DNA of 64,000 bases. Origin: Pyrenochaeta sp. MPI-SDFR-AT-0127. Lineage: Eukaryota > Ascomycota > Dothideomycetes > Pleosporales > Cucurbitariaceae. The stretch is taken from positions 62,001-126,000 of the forward strand of contig JAGTJM010000038.1 of the NCBI GenBank assembly GCA_020747015.1, in the 5' to 3' direction. This document shows positions 33,627-45,059 of the stretch, piece after piece. Below the pieces are notes generated by a model that ran no database searches, was not told where the DNA came from, and was given only the letters and a program-made list of their open reading frames with translations. Made by a program: the position numbers and the translations under genes. How positions within the stretch are numbered: the stretch's first letter is position 1; every line of letters begins with the position of its first letter.

Positions 33627-35815
33627 ATGAAGAGGCTTAGTTTCTTAGTTGGCTTGGTGCTTTCCAGCGCTGCTGCCGCAATTCCTTATGAGGAGTACAT
33701 TCTCGCCCCGAAATCAAGGACGGTCTATCCAGTCGCAGTGCATAGCACCAATGGCTCCGTTAGCAACCCAGAAAGCCTGAAAAGCCCATCCGGCAGCTCC
33801 ACCTTTGAAGACGATGCAGCAACAGCATACGACTTCGGTATCAACATTGCCGGCATTGTTACCTTGACTATCGGCTCCACCTCATCTTCAGACCAATACA
33901 TTGGCGTCACATTCTCAGAAAGCTCCTTCTGGGTGTCAAATGCATCGAGTGATGCCACAGCTGATGCAGGCAAGGATGAGACGCTCTGGTTCCACGTTAC
34001 GGGACCCGGAAGGTATACAGCACCACGAGAGAAAGAAAGAGGCGCGTTCAGGTATATGACACTCGTTCATAACGGAACAGGCAAGGTAGAGGTTACGAGC
34101 GCGGAGGTGCACTACACGGCTATGCCTCACTGGGACGACGACGCGATAGGAAATTATACTGGATATTTTCATTGCGATGGTATATATCCTGTTTGCTTTT
34201 TACACTGTGCAAGGCCAAACTAACAAACTCGAAAGATGAACTTCTGAATCGCATTTGGTATGCTGGAGCATATACAAATCAAATTTGCACAATCGATCCA
34301 GAGTACGGTAATTCACTGGTTCACCTGTTTCAAATCAACTCTTCGGTTTCGGATGCAACCAATGTCACCTGGTACAGCAATTACACCATCACGAACGGAT
34401 CCTCGGCGTTAGTGGATGGTGCGAAGAGAGACAGGCTGGTTTGGGCTGGCGGTACACAATACATTCTTGTCCCATTGCGATGAAACACAGGCTGACAGTG
34501 TTATTATAGATATGGCCATTGCCGTGCCAGGAGTAGTCGTCTCAACCAATGATGTGGTATCAATTGAGAACTCGCTGAATTCGCTTTTCGACGTTCAAAA
34601 CAGCAGTAGTGGACAACTGCCATACGCTGGTCGACCTTTTCCGCCTATTTTGTCTTTCACGTATCATCTGTACACCCTGATTGGCGTTGCAGATCACTTT
34701 CTTTACACTGTAAGCATTACCCAAGCGGGGCTCGAACAACGACTAATTTTGATGACTAGGGTAACATTTCATACTTGCAATCACTCTGGGACAAGTACAA
34801 GCTTGCCCTGGAGTTCTCGCTCAGCTACATTGACGACACTGGGCTCATGAATGTCACCTCTCCTGCAGACTGGCTGCGTTTTGGTATGGGCGGGCATAAC
34901 ATTGAGGCGAACAGTATTCTGTACTACACCCTTAATCAAGGTATTGCGCTTGGGGAGGCCCTGAATGACTCCACAACACTATCCGATTGGCAAAGTGCTG
35001 CAGAGCGGATCAAGACTGCCGCCAATACCCTGCTCTGGAACGAAGAAGGTGGAATGTACATTGACAACGAAACCACTACTCTTATGCCCCAGGACGGAAA
35101 TTCGTGGGCCGTAGTCGCAAACTTGACTGTGAACTCGTCACAGATCTCCAGCATCAGCGAGAAATTGAGCAGCAGGTGGACACCTTACGGCGCGCCTGCA
35201 CTCGAAGCTGCAGACGCCATTTCACCTTTCATCTCGGGCTTTGAGTTGCAAGCCCACTTCCTCGCGTCCAATGCCAGCGCTGCTTTGGAGTTGATGAGGT
35301 TGCAGTGGGGCTTCATGCTTGATGACCCACGGATGACGAATAGCACGTTCATTGAAGGATACAGCACGACTGGGGAGTTGCACTATGCGCCGTACAAGAA
35401 CGATGCCCGTATAAGCCATGCGCATGGATGGGCTACAGGGCCTACCTCATCTCTCACATTCTACGTCGCTGGTATTCAATTATTGAGCGCAGGCGGCGCG
35501 ACGTGGCGCATTGCCCCATTGCTCGGCGACTTGAAGCATGTAGACGCGGGATTCAGCACTAGTCTTGGCTTCTTCTCTGCAACGACAAAGGTGGGCGATG
35601 GAAGGGTAGATCTAGAGTTCGAGACACCCGAGGGAACGAGTGGAGAGGTCCGGATACCAATTACCGGAAGTGGGGGTCGCATTGTTTTGCAGGAGAAGGA
35701 TGGCAAGTGTGGAGATATTGTGATGGAGGCTATGAATGCAGATGCGGGCCCGCAGTTTATTGTTGTTGAGGGCGTGAAGGGAGGAAGATGGAAGGGCACG
35801 GCTGAGTTTGTGTAG
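33627..35815 (+). CDS. Secreted six-hairpin glycosidase, alpha-L-rhamnosidase-like (GH78-type)
   Basis: Four exons (33627-34179, 34236-34451, 34510-34709, 34760-35815), introns of 50-58 nt, 674 aa. Residues 1-18 (MKRLSFLVGLVLSSAAAA) are a signal peptide. An N-terminal beta-sandwich-like part ends near residue 185. The (alpha/alpha)6 part begins with DDELLNRIWYAGAYTNQICT and contains the junction DRLVWAGDMAIAVPGV, where GH78 enzymes carry the DR-x-x-W-x-GD segment with acidic catalytic-site residues. Many N-glycosylation sequons (NVTW, NYTI, NSSQ, NSTF) agree with secretion. The C-terminal ~100 residues are again beta-rich (GWATGPTSSLTFYVAGI, then DLEFETPEGTSGEV). Expected to remove alpha-linked rhamnose from pectic or flavonoid substrates outside the cell; the exact specificity is not readable. 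Confidence 0.85.
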
Positions 35816-36728
35816 TAGGTATGGACAAACGCGTCACAGAAAGATGCAATAGTAAGCCACGCCTGGCAATATGACTCGTATAGTATTGGCAGCTGTGGGC
35901 TAACTTACATAGACATGACTACCTGGCCATGGCAGCTGTCAAGAGATACCGAGATCCCGTGTTGATATGTTGATGGAGCTATGGGATGCAAGGACAGGGT
36001 TTAACGCAAGGCGGCGCCTAATGAAAAACCAACTTCGTGAAGATGGGTTGCAATGACTTGGTAATGAATAGAAGAGGTTTTAGGACATGCGCTGCAAGTT
36101 TCTTGTACATTTAATGGTAGCTGAGGCCGTCGAGTGCAAGTTTATGATGAAGAGATCAAAAATCTGTGTTGTACTCGACGCCCGTCAAGGGACATATTAT
36201 TGTCACCTAAGAACGGGAACAGTATGTACCCATACCCATGCATGATGTACCACACAAGTTCCCTGTTGTTGAGCGTCGTTGGCCCATCCGAGTGGTGCGG
36301 GGACACTCGAAGTGAAACAGAGGTTCTCGTGATGCCGTGTTGTGGTGCGGTTGTTGCCCCCCCAACGCTCGTCTCAAAATAGTCAACGCGTGTGGGCCAC
36401 TATGACCACCAGACCGCCTGCACCCCGAGCTGCGATCGCCTTCAACATTGCATCACTTTTCGTCTTGTGTACAGCGGGCTTGAGCATTTGCGTTGTGCTG
36501 CTCTTGCAAATATCTCTCCTGCTTGTCGGCGTGATTTGCTCCATCTGCGCGGCGACACACGGCATTGCGCAACAACTGCATTACTCGCTTGCAAGGTGCA
36601 CTCCACCTTTACTTCGAAACTCAATCGATAGCCGATAAGACACCACCAAGATCTTCCACGCCCCACAAGACGTATAGGGGGTGCATGCACACTTGTCCAC
36701 GTCGCGGGCGGGTCTGCAGTCAAACACC
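35816..36728. other. Intergenic, 0.9 kb
   Basis: Between the GH78-like gene and ASE1. A short frame with a hydrophobic stretch (ATG 36401 to 36638) exists but lies in the probable leader region of ASE1 and is not called as a gene. Confidence 0.4.
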
Positions 36729-39110
36729 ATGGACACGAGCTACCTAGCCCAGCAGGTCACCACCATCATCGGCCAGCTGCATGGCCTCTTTGACGACATT
36801 GGCGTTCCCAGCCATGAGCGGGACTCGCGCGAAGCAGAGGTGCGCCGTGTGCCCTGCCTGTGCTCACAATGGCTAACAGTGTCCAGCTCTTCTCGGCGCT
36901 GTCCGAAACCCTCCACAACCAGCTGCGACAGGTCACAAATGAGAAGCATGAGATGACAGAAGAGGCGCATCGTCTGCTCAAGACAATACGGCAGATGCAG
37001 GCTTCGCTTGAGGACAACAAGCCGAACCCCAACTACGAGGACCACGACGACAAGGCAGTCACCTACCCCTTGACGCGCTGTCTGCAGGGCCTAAAGGAGA
37101 AGTACAACACCGTCAGCAGACTGCATCGCGAGCGCTTCGAGCAGGTGCGCAAACTAGCCGAAGCCCTCGAGTCTTACGCATCGCATCTCGAGGCCTCTTT
37201 CGTTCAGATCAAGCTCCCACCCACGGCAAGCAACGCCACCGTCTCCCCTTCCTTCGACATTTCTCCCTCGTATGTCGCCAAGTTAGACGCCGAGTTCACG
37301 CGTGTTTACGAAGAGTACACCAGGCGGATCAACACGGTCAAGATCCTGTGCCAGGAGATTATACAACTATGGGCGGAGCTGGGAACACCGCAGGCACAGA
37401 CTGACAGCGCCATTGTCCAATGCCATCGCGACGCGCCAGAGCAGCTGGGTCTACACAAAGATGATCTGGCCCAGCTAAAGGCGAAGAAGGAGCGCTTAGT
37501 TGAAGAGAAGCGCAGCCGAGAGAAACGACTAGGACAGTTGCGCACGACCATCGAGGAGCTCTGGGAGCGCCTGGGTATCGAGCAGCATGAGCGCAAGCAG
37601 TTTCTCATGAGCAATCGCGGTTGTGGTCTGCGCACCATCAACGAGTACGAGGACGAGCTGGCGAGATTGAATGAGCTGAAACGCCAGAACCTCCACTTGT
37701 TCGTCGAGGAGGCGCGATGCAAGCTTCAGGAGCTGTGGGATGCCCTCTACTTCTCTGAAGAAGAGATGCTTGACTTTACACCTGCATTTTCCGATGTATG
37801 CAGTGATGCCCTCCTATCCGCACATGAAGCCGAGATTGCACGTCTTGAAGCCCTCAAGGATCAGCGGCTTCCCATTCTTCAGAAGATTGACCGACACCGA
37901 GAGCTGATCAAAGAGCGCGATGAGCTCCAGCAATCGAGCCAAGACGCCTCGCGTCTGATGCTCCGGGGCAACAAGGGTGAAAAGCGAGACCCTGGAAAGC
38001 TGCTGCGCGAAGAGAAGATGCGGAAACGTATCGCAAAGGATCTGCCCAAGGTTGAAGCTGTATGTATTTGATCCGAACCAAACAGGAGGTAGGCTAACAT
38101 TATCACAGGAACTGAAGAAGACGCTTGAGCAATGGGAAGATGAGTATGGTCGGCCGTTCCTGGTCCATGGTCAACGATACCTCGATGAACTATATGCTTC
38201 GGCATCCAAGGCGGCTCCACCGCGCGCGAAGACCCCCTCAAATGCCGGTATGCCTTCAAAGCCAGCGACTGCCCCCAAGACTGGTCCTCCCAGTCGCGCT
38301 GGAACGCTCCGTGGGGCACCGCCTAGCCGTGCGAAGACTCCTGTGTCGAACTTTGGTGCTAGCATATCCCGGAACCCGCTTGCTAGCTCGATGGCTGCTT
38401 CTGTCTCTGCATCGGGCGCAAAGAGTCCATCGAAGATTCCGGCGCGCGCTCCATTAAGGAACACCATCAATGGCGGTAACTCACCTGAGCGTCGACCTGC
38501 TCCTCCTACCCGAGAAGACTCAGCAACGCTGCGACAGATGCCTCCTCCAATGGCGCCGCCGCCACGGATGAAGGACCTCTTTATCCCACCGGACGTTACA
38601 GAAACGCCCATGAACCGCTTCCAGTTCAACCGCGGCGACCGCAGCGAGAGCATTGTTCGAAACATACCGCCGGAGGACCCTTATGACGACCGAGCATACA
38701 TGTCACATAGTCACAGCATGCGGGCGGGCTACATCTCCACATATGCTCCGCCATCTCTATCTTCTACGAGCAGCCGGCAGATCTCACAAACATCGCAAAC
38801 GTCGTCAAATGGGACGACAGGGACTGGCATGACGATGCAATCTGGATCGGAAAACTGGGAGACGTTCAGCGAACAATCAGACGACCCTCCTGAGAGCGAT
38901 GTAGACTTTCACCAGTACCGTCAACGGCAAATGAAGCGCTACACGCCAGAAGGGGGGCATGCAGCCAGCCCGCGAGCGGTGCAGGGCAAAAAGATCAGAA
39001 GTATCCGAAACGTCGACGGCGGTGACCTGATGATGGAGCAAGATGGTCGAATGGTCCGCGTCATTGAAGGCAGCGAGGCGGGATGGACCGACGATGGCGA
39101 TGGATATTGA
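36729..39110 (+). CDS. ASE1: Microtubule-bundling protein ASE1 (MAP65/PRC1 family)
   Basis: Three exons (36729-36839, 36887-38059, 38109-39110), introns of 47 and 49 nt, 761 aa. Start ATG 36729 is in the context CACCATGG. The protein begins with a short helical dimerisation part (QVTTIIGQLHGLFDDIGV) and a long coiled coil to about residue 430. Conserved MAP65 spectrin-like segments include LKEKYNTVSRLHRERFEQV, IIQLWAELGTP, ELWERLGIEQHER, LQELWDALYFSEEEM and the microtubule-binding area with KRDPGKLLREEKMRKRIAK. The last ~300 residues are disordered, basic and Pro/Ser-rich. Known role: crosslinks antiparallel microtubules in the spindle midzone and interphase arrays, regulated by CDK sites in the tail (several SP/TP here). 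Intron 1 has a CTAAC branch point and the CAG acceptor gives an in-frame joint. Confidence 0.93.
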
Positions 39111-41232
39111 AGCGAGTGACATGCGGCATGTTTTCCACTTGGACCTTTTCTACGAGCTACGCCCAGTACGATTCAACGCATGAAGCGCGTAAAGCGCTAC
39201 AGCAGCCCGGCCCTTGTTCGACAAGTCTACTTCTTTCTTCTCCTCGATCTTGCACACAGGCGGCTCACCTTTGATTGTGCAATTTAAAAAAATTCTTCTG
39301 TTCACCTTCTTCAAACGACGGGCGAGTGGTTGGGAGGATGGTCACATGCCATGCAGCTTGGTACAAGTGCATGTCACTCATGTCACTCACAACGGCCAGC
39401 CATATGGTGTCATGTTCATCCTGCCACGCTTCGGGAGCGGAAGCGGGTCCTCGCTCTTTTCTCTTTATATGACTTGCTTAATTAGTACATGGCGTGGTCG
39501 GATCAAGGGCGTTTAGGGAAGGCGTTTGGATAGCACTCAAGGTAGCGCTATGTGTGTGTTTTGTCGGTATTAGGTTCTGTGCGCAGGCGAAGCGAGATGC
39601 ATATCAGTCTCGGCGAGTGGGAGCAAGACAGGTGTCGTGCCCAGCAGACGTGTATTACTATGATTGAGTCGGAAGCGGAGCGAGCAATGCAGACAACGTA
39701 CCATCCAATGAGTGTTATCGTGACAGCTCTTGATCATCCGTGCCTTGTACAGAAATGAGTAGCTTTGCTTCAGGAACGCATGTTGGCGTACACGGATGCA
39801 CAGCTCTTGAACTTGGCGCTTGGTTGATAGGCGAAGAGATTCTCGCCACTGCATAGCATAGTCTGAGAAGAAAATTGTTGTAGCCATGATACCAACAGTT
39901 GTAATGCTTGCGCGGGTCACCAGGGGTTGACCGAGGGCCGCTAAGGTGACGTCGAACCTTCCTTATTTGAACAGGACAGGTCTTTATTCCACTTGAAGAA
40001 GGTGCGACCCTGACTCTGCTTCGATGGCCGTGCAAAGGGCAGCGAGGTTGCTTGTTCAAATTCACACACAGATGTTTTCGCAGTACCAATGGCTGAGAGT
40101 TAATTTTTTTTTTCTGGCCATCCGAGCGCGCCCATACAAAGCGTACTTTTTTTTTGGTGACCACACCCTCCAGTATGCACCCCACAGCCGGTTCAGGCAG
40201 CGATGCGAGGTTAGCGCTGCAAGACAGACTGACATGCATGGGGAAGATGGCGGGCGAGATAAGGATAAGCCATCTCACAGGCCGAGCTAGGCAGCCAACC
40301 GGTGAGCCGCGGACTAGCACCCGCTACGGACCGTGTGGTCATGTTGCCATGACCAGTGTGACTGCAACATGTAATCATGACTGCTTTTGCGGGATATTTT
40401 TGCTCCCTCTCAAGTGGCATGTTGAGTTGCCGGGCAGCCCAACCCAATGTGACGGTTGAAGCCATGCGAGATGAGATGAGATGAGATGAGACGGACATTA
40501 GTGGACTCTGCGACGGGGGCCTTCCAGAAGCAAATGCGGCGTGGGGCGACCAAATCGCAGACAAGGCTGAAGGAACCGCGGAGGTGGCGGCCTGCCCAAT
40601 CAGGGCCCCGCTGTAACAGATCATCATATCAGGGAGTGTGACGGTGCGAAAAGAGCCCGCGTGCTTTATGCTTGCTGAACGGTGTCGCGCAGCGGGACCG
40701 ACCGGGGCCTGTTCAAGGCATGCCACCGAGGACACGCAGCTGTGGCCAAGGCAGCTCAGCCGCGATAAACTCTGTGCTGTGCGTGTGAGTGTCTCAGCAA
40801 TGGGCGGTGCCTGACCCAGCTCGCGCGCCGGGGCACTCTCTGCCCACGCGACTTTGTCCTCTGCTACTTATCGGCCGTCTGATAACCCTGAAGTCTCCCC
40901 AGCTCGCTCTTATCGCCGACTTGCCATCTGCTCTCTGCACGCCCTCTATCCTCTATCCTCTGCCCTCCCCCCCCCTCTGTTCACCTCTGTCGCTTCCTCT
41001 CCCCTCTTGCAGCTACCCTTTCTATGCAGCCAGTGCTTTCCGGGCATCTTCGGCAGGCCGTGACCCTGCAGGCCTGATGTTGTTCGCCAGATCGCTTGGA
41101 GCCTCTGTCCAATCCCACCTCAGCAATAACGTAAAAGCAACCAGACAACACGACCGACACAACGTCACAGATCCGACTAGGCGTACCTGAGAGCTAGTCA
41201 CGGGGGAAACGCTCTCAGGGCCCACTGGCGAT
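39111..41232. other. Long non-coding stretch, 2.1 kb
   Basis: No credible coding frame. It contains two T-runs (40104-40113 and 40147-40155), a GAGAT microsatellite (40468-40491), and a strongly pyrimidine-rich segment about 40920-41030 with a C-run (40967-40975). The pyrimidine-rich segment lies upstream of the next gene and looks like a fungal CT-box promoter or leader. Confidence 0.45.
40468..40491. repeat. GAGAT pentamer microsatellite
   Basis: Four full GAGAT units plus GAGA. Non-coding context. Confidence 0.9.
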
Positions 41233-42726
41233 ATGATGTACTCGCCAAGGTCGTTTCCTTACCTTCAGCAGTCTCCGCCCTCGCCGCGCAGCACCAGAAA
41301 TCCCGAGAGGATGGGCTCGCGAACTGCAAGAAACACCCCATCGTCGCGTATCGTGCAGCCCTCGGACCAGCCAGCCCGCAACAGACACCACTCCAGCCCG
41401 ACTTCACACCCAGCGCTGCAAGAGCCTCCACCTGCGACTATGCTCGCGCAGTCGAGGCCAGTCGTTATTCCACCCCGCACGGCCTCGCGCTCAGCGGCCA
41501 CGACCCAGACGCTGAGAGCAAGAGGACAGAATGGTGGCAGGCCTACTCGCACTATGAAAAGTCACGATTCCAACGCGATCCCACCCGCAGTCGCCGCCCT
41601 GTTGGCAGTTACTGCCATCCCCAAGATGCCACCCCGCCGCACCCGCAAGCACTCGACAATGGACAAGAGGATATCCATGGATGAACTGATCCAGGAGTGG
41701 AAGCAGGATGACTCGGACACGCCATCCTCGCTTGTGGGCTCGCCCATGGATCTGCTGCTTGGTCGCGTGGACGAATCCGAGTCTGAATACGGCAGCCTAC
41801 AAAGCATAGAGCAAGACAAGGAGTCTTCATTCATCACATCCAGGTCCATTTCGAGCGAGTCAATCACTACGATTCCACCGTCGTTGGACTTTGATGACCC
41901 ATCTTTTTCGTCGCATTGGGACAACCTCAGCACCCCGGACTCGCTTAGCCGCAAGTCACTGACGGAGCGCAGAGAGAGGGTCGTCTCGTCTCCACCAAAA
42001 GAAGACTGCATATTGGATCATCCTCTGCTTCACTTTGGACCAGAGGAATGCGAGGAGATTATCGCAACCGACATCACCGAGATTGTGTCATCATTACCCT
42101 CGTCAACAGAGCGATTCAAGTCGTTCAAGTCCAACTTGACCGCTTCACTGCAGGCGCTCAAAGAGGCAGCCAAGTCATTCTCAAACTTCACCGCACCCAG
42201 CGTCCCTCCTGATGATTTTCTCACGCGATCATTGTTGTCACCAAGGTACACGAGCGAAATGCGACCCAAGCACCTCGAGGGCCTACCATCGCCCGAACTC
42301 CGACGTTACCTGAATCCCCAACCCGCACCCATCTCACCCACCGAACTGTCAATGCACCTTCACGACTCTCTCACCCTTGATGCCGACGCCGACCCCCACG
42401 CACCAATGATCCAAATGCAAACTTACGAACGCCGCGGTCGGTCCCAGAAGAATCGTCGCTCCCGCACTTCGGACCCTTTCTCCGAGGCCGGACGAGTATT
42501 GTCAAACGAACCCACTGTCCGCCAACGCGAGCCTCGCGAAAACAGCGACTTCCTGCGCGTCATCGTGCTCGAGATGAACATGCGCCGCGTGGGCAAGCTC
42601 GACTCCAAGGCCGTCGGCAAGGCAAGGATCTGGCTGCCGCCAAGAAAATTAGGCTCGAGTCGAGCACCTTCCGCGAATGGTCGGAGCGGTGTGCCGGACA
42701 GATGGATTGGGCTTACGGCAGGATAA
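41233..42726 (+). CDS. Hypothetical Ser/Pro-rich protein
   Basis: Single open exon, 497 aa, starting with two consecutive ATG codons. The first ~150 residues are basic and disordered (SPPSPRSTRNPERMGSR, TPSSRIVQPSDQP), followed by an acidic Ser-rich middle (MDELIQEWKQDD, DESESEYGSLQSIEQ). A predicted helical segment around residues 290-325 (FKSNLTASLQALKEAAKSF) comes next. The most conserved-looking part is the C-terminal NSDFLRVIVLEMNMRRVGKL with ARIWLPPRK. I do not recognise a named domain. Many SP/TP sites would suit a phosphoprotein but no function is inferred. Long single frame, codon character and composition support a real gene. Confidence 0.75.
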   Translation: MMYSPRSFPYLQQSPPSPRSTRNPERMGSRTARNTPSSRIVQPSDQPARNRHHSSPTSHPALQEPPPATMLAQSRPVVIPPRTASRSAATTQTLRARGQNGGRPTRTMKSHDSNAIPPAVAALLAVTAIPKMPPRRTRKHSTMDKRISMDELIQEWKQDDSDTPSSLVGSPMDLLLGRVDESESEYGSLQSIEQDKESSFITSRSISSESITTIPPSLDFDDPSFSSHWDNLSTPDSLSRKSLTERRERVVSSPPKEDCILDHPLLHFGPEECEEIIATDITEIVSSLPSSTERFKSFKSNLTASLQALKEAAKSFSNFTAPSVPPDDFLTRSLLSPRYTSEMRPKHLEGLPSPELRRYLNPQPAPISPTELSMHLHDSLTLDADADPHAPMIQMQTYERRGRSQKNRRSRTSDPFSEAGRVLSNEPTVRQREPRENSDFLRVIVLEMNMRRVGKLDSKAVGKARIWLPPRKLGSSRAPSANGRSGVPDRWIGLTAG

Positions 42727-44480
42727 ACGGCCAGAATACCACCATAAGCAATCTGCCCTGGGCTTGGACGACCGCTCCAAGTTGGGCACGCACGCAGCAA
42801 GACCCTCGACCTGTTCACACATGATTACCCACGAGACGAACACAACCGCACTACGCGCGGCCACACACCCGCATGATACTCGACGAATCGGAATTGACGT
42901 CAACGGCGGACACACCCATGAGAAGATCGTGGCTTTGCTCATCTCCTCGGGATGGATGCCTTCGGCGTTTTTGGAGCGGCGGTACTAGCCCAGGATTATG
43001 TGGACTCACAAGTCTGACAAACTTGCCGTTAACGGAATGGACAACGCGCCGACCGTTATACTGGAAACGTTTAGTTGAACATGCACGGCTACTATGCAGG
43101 GTCTGGACAGCAAAATGCAAGAGACGGGACTGGAAATGCCATACAAAAAAATTGATGGAGCCAGCATCCTCGCGTTCCGGCCGCCGGCGAGCCGCACTTC
43201 GGCCTATTTGCGGTGGCGAAAAATCTTCACGACGCACGCATATGCATCGCAAAGTGGTCAATCATTTCTCCCGAATCCGACCCACCCAGGACGTACCCGT
43301 TCCTGCATAGATATGGGGCAATCCTACAATGTATGAGCTTGGGTCTTTCGGTTTCCAGTAAAATCCCGCACAAAAGTAATGTGCAGGGCGCTCGGAACCG
43401 ACATGCCGGGCCTCGCCGACGCACATGCCGAATCAAAAAGTGGGGGCACAACATGCGCAGTTGTTTACTACTGGAGCAAAAAAAGAGAGAGTGTGTTATT
43501 TTTCATGACGTTTTCAACGTAAAGCCCAGCCAGCCAGCAAAGTAAAAGTGACGATCAAGCGCTGACCGCATTTTTCCCCTTGCACACGCACGCTGGAACA
43601 TCAACGTTGCATTCCATTTGCATTAGCGCATCATGCGTTCTCTGTTTTATTTTGATTTTTCCTCCATGGCGTTTCCGAAGAGCGAAAGGATCAAGCATAT
43701 TCATCTTAGGCGGAGTTGATTGGGCATTTGTTGATATGACACAGACACACCACAACATACAGACTGAAGGACCTTGTTTGAAACCAGTCATACTTGCATA
43801 TACTTTTCTCTCTGTATATTTTTATTCATTCACTTCTCCCTGTCTTTCAGTTTCTCTCGCTTGGAATTGTTGTCTTCTTTCACCGCTTTGGTGACACAGC
43901 TGAGAGAGAATGTACATTCTTTTTCATACACTACAAGAAATCCCCAAGTCCAAAGACAAAAAACAAATCAAAATGTTATAAATTATACAACTCCTTCCTT
44001 CTCTGCTTGTGTGATTGTGCATATTTGGCGAGACTTCTATGCAAAACGTGATGAAAAACATGCAAATCAAAGCATATTTACTCGTGTCTGAGAGGGACAA
44101 TGTGAAGATGTCTACACTCATTTCGATTCAATACCCGTCCACCTCGATTGGATGCAAAACTCTGCGGCAATAAAGTTGTACAAATACCCAGCAGACTGAC
44201 TTTAGATACCTGTCGTGTGAGCCAGAAACTCAAACATTGAAGACACGTGTAAAATCAATCCAACCAGTCACCGCAAACCGCAAAGTGGACTAATCCAGAG
44301 CCAAAAAACAGTCGACACACACATAACTGCGACATGAGCGGAATCAAATACTTTGTCGAATGGATTTGCTCTCAAAGTAGAACTCCCGAGGATGGTTCGT
44401 GTGTGTGTATACGATAGATTTTTCGAACAACCCAAAAACACCTAAAGGGAAGAGAATCAATCTGTGCAAAAAAGATTGCC
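42727..44480. other. Long non-coding stretch, 1.75 kb
   Basis: Downstream of the hypothetical gene up to the tRNA terminator. The 43500-44480 part is T-rich on the plus strand, with many short frames full of Phe/Leu/Ser that look like translated low-complexity sequence. Nothing recognisable. Confidence 0.45.
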
Positions 44481-44500
44481 AAAAAACAAAACAAAAAAAG
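44481..44500 (-). terminator. Pol III terminator of the tRNA
   Basis: On the minus strand the tRNA is followed after one base by a run of seven T (44499-44493), then further T-runs. This is a normal RNA polymerase III termination signal. Confidence 0.85.
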
Positions 44501-44583
44501 TGACCTAACCAGGGGTCGAACCTGGAATCTCTTGATATCGCATTAAATCGTAGTCAAGCGCCTTGCCATTGGGCCATTAGGCC
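44501..44583 (-). tRNA. tRNA-Arg (anticodon ACG) with an 11-nt intron
   Basis: Minus-strand cloverleaf, 83 nt with intron. The acceptor arm GGCCTAA pairs with TTAGGTC (one G-T pair), discriminator A. The D arm is GCC-loop-GGC. The anticodon stem CTTGA pairs with TCAAG. The T arm CCAGG-TTCGACC-CCTGG is perfect. The loop is 18 nt; removing 11 nt (44537-44547) one base after the anticodon, the canonical nuclear intron site, leaves the loop CTACGAA with anticodon ACG. After A-to-I editing this would read CGU, CGC and CGA. The B-box GGTTCGACC is intact. CCA is not encoded, as expected in eukaryotes. Confidence 0.93.
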
Positions 44584-45059
44584 AGTAGATGATACTGTTT
44601 TGATGGAAGAATGGGAAAATATAATCTTTATCAACAGCTATGTGTTGAGGGTTAGTAGAAAAAGATAGACAATATGGTGATCAAGACGTATAGCAGTATT
44701 TTCTGTCTTCGGAAGGACAAAGTTTTTTTCGTGTAAAGTGGGGGGGCTTGTAGAAAATCGTTGGGTGTGGTGGGGTTATGGGCACGTCATTTTTCTCGAA
44801 TTTGTCTTCGTACCTGCGGGAAGGGGGGCATCAGCGAGACAAGGCGATTTTATGCCCTGGAAGTACGCGTGCCCATGAAGATTGTACATGTACGTCAGAT
44901 TTTCAATGTGTATACCTTCATGGCGATATATGAGTTGCGCCAGAAAGTGCTGAAGACTGGGCTTGGAGAGTTTCGGCAAAATAGTAGCAATGATTAGAAG
45001 ATTGAAACAGTCGATCTACAATTCTTGACTTGGACCGCACATGTTGATCGATTGCCCGC
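44584..45059. other. Intergenic between tRNA-Arg and VPS16 3' end
   Basis: Contains the upstream side of the tRNA and the VPS16 3' UTR. A G-run (GGGGGG) lies near 44741. No gene seen. Confidence 0.4.

Noticed and set aside
36342..36638. 98-codon plus-strand frame with a hydrophobic segment (ATG 36401)
   Set aside because: It lies directly before ASE1 in probable leader sequence, has no family resemblance and no splice-supported extension.
43580..44091. Overlapping plus-strand frames rich in Phe, Leu and Ser
   Set aside because: Translation of T-rich non-coding DNA; three frames are open at once and none has a motif.
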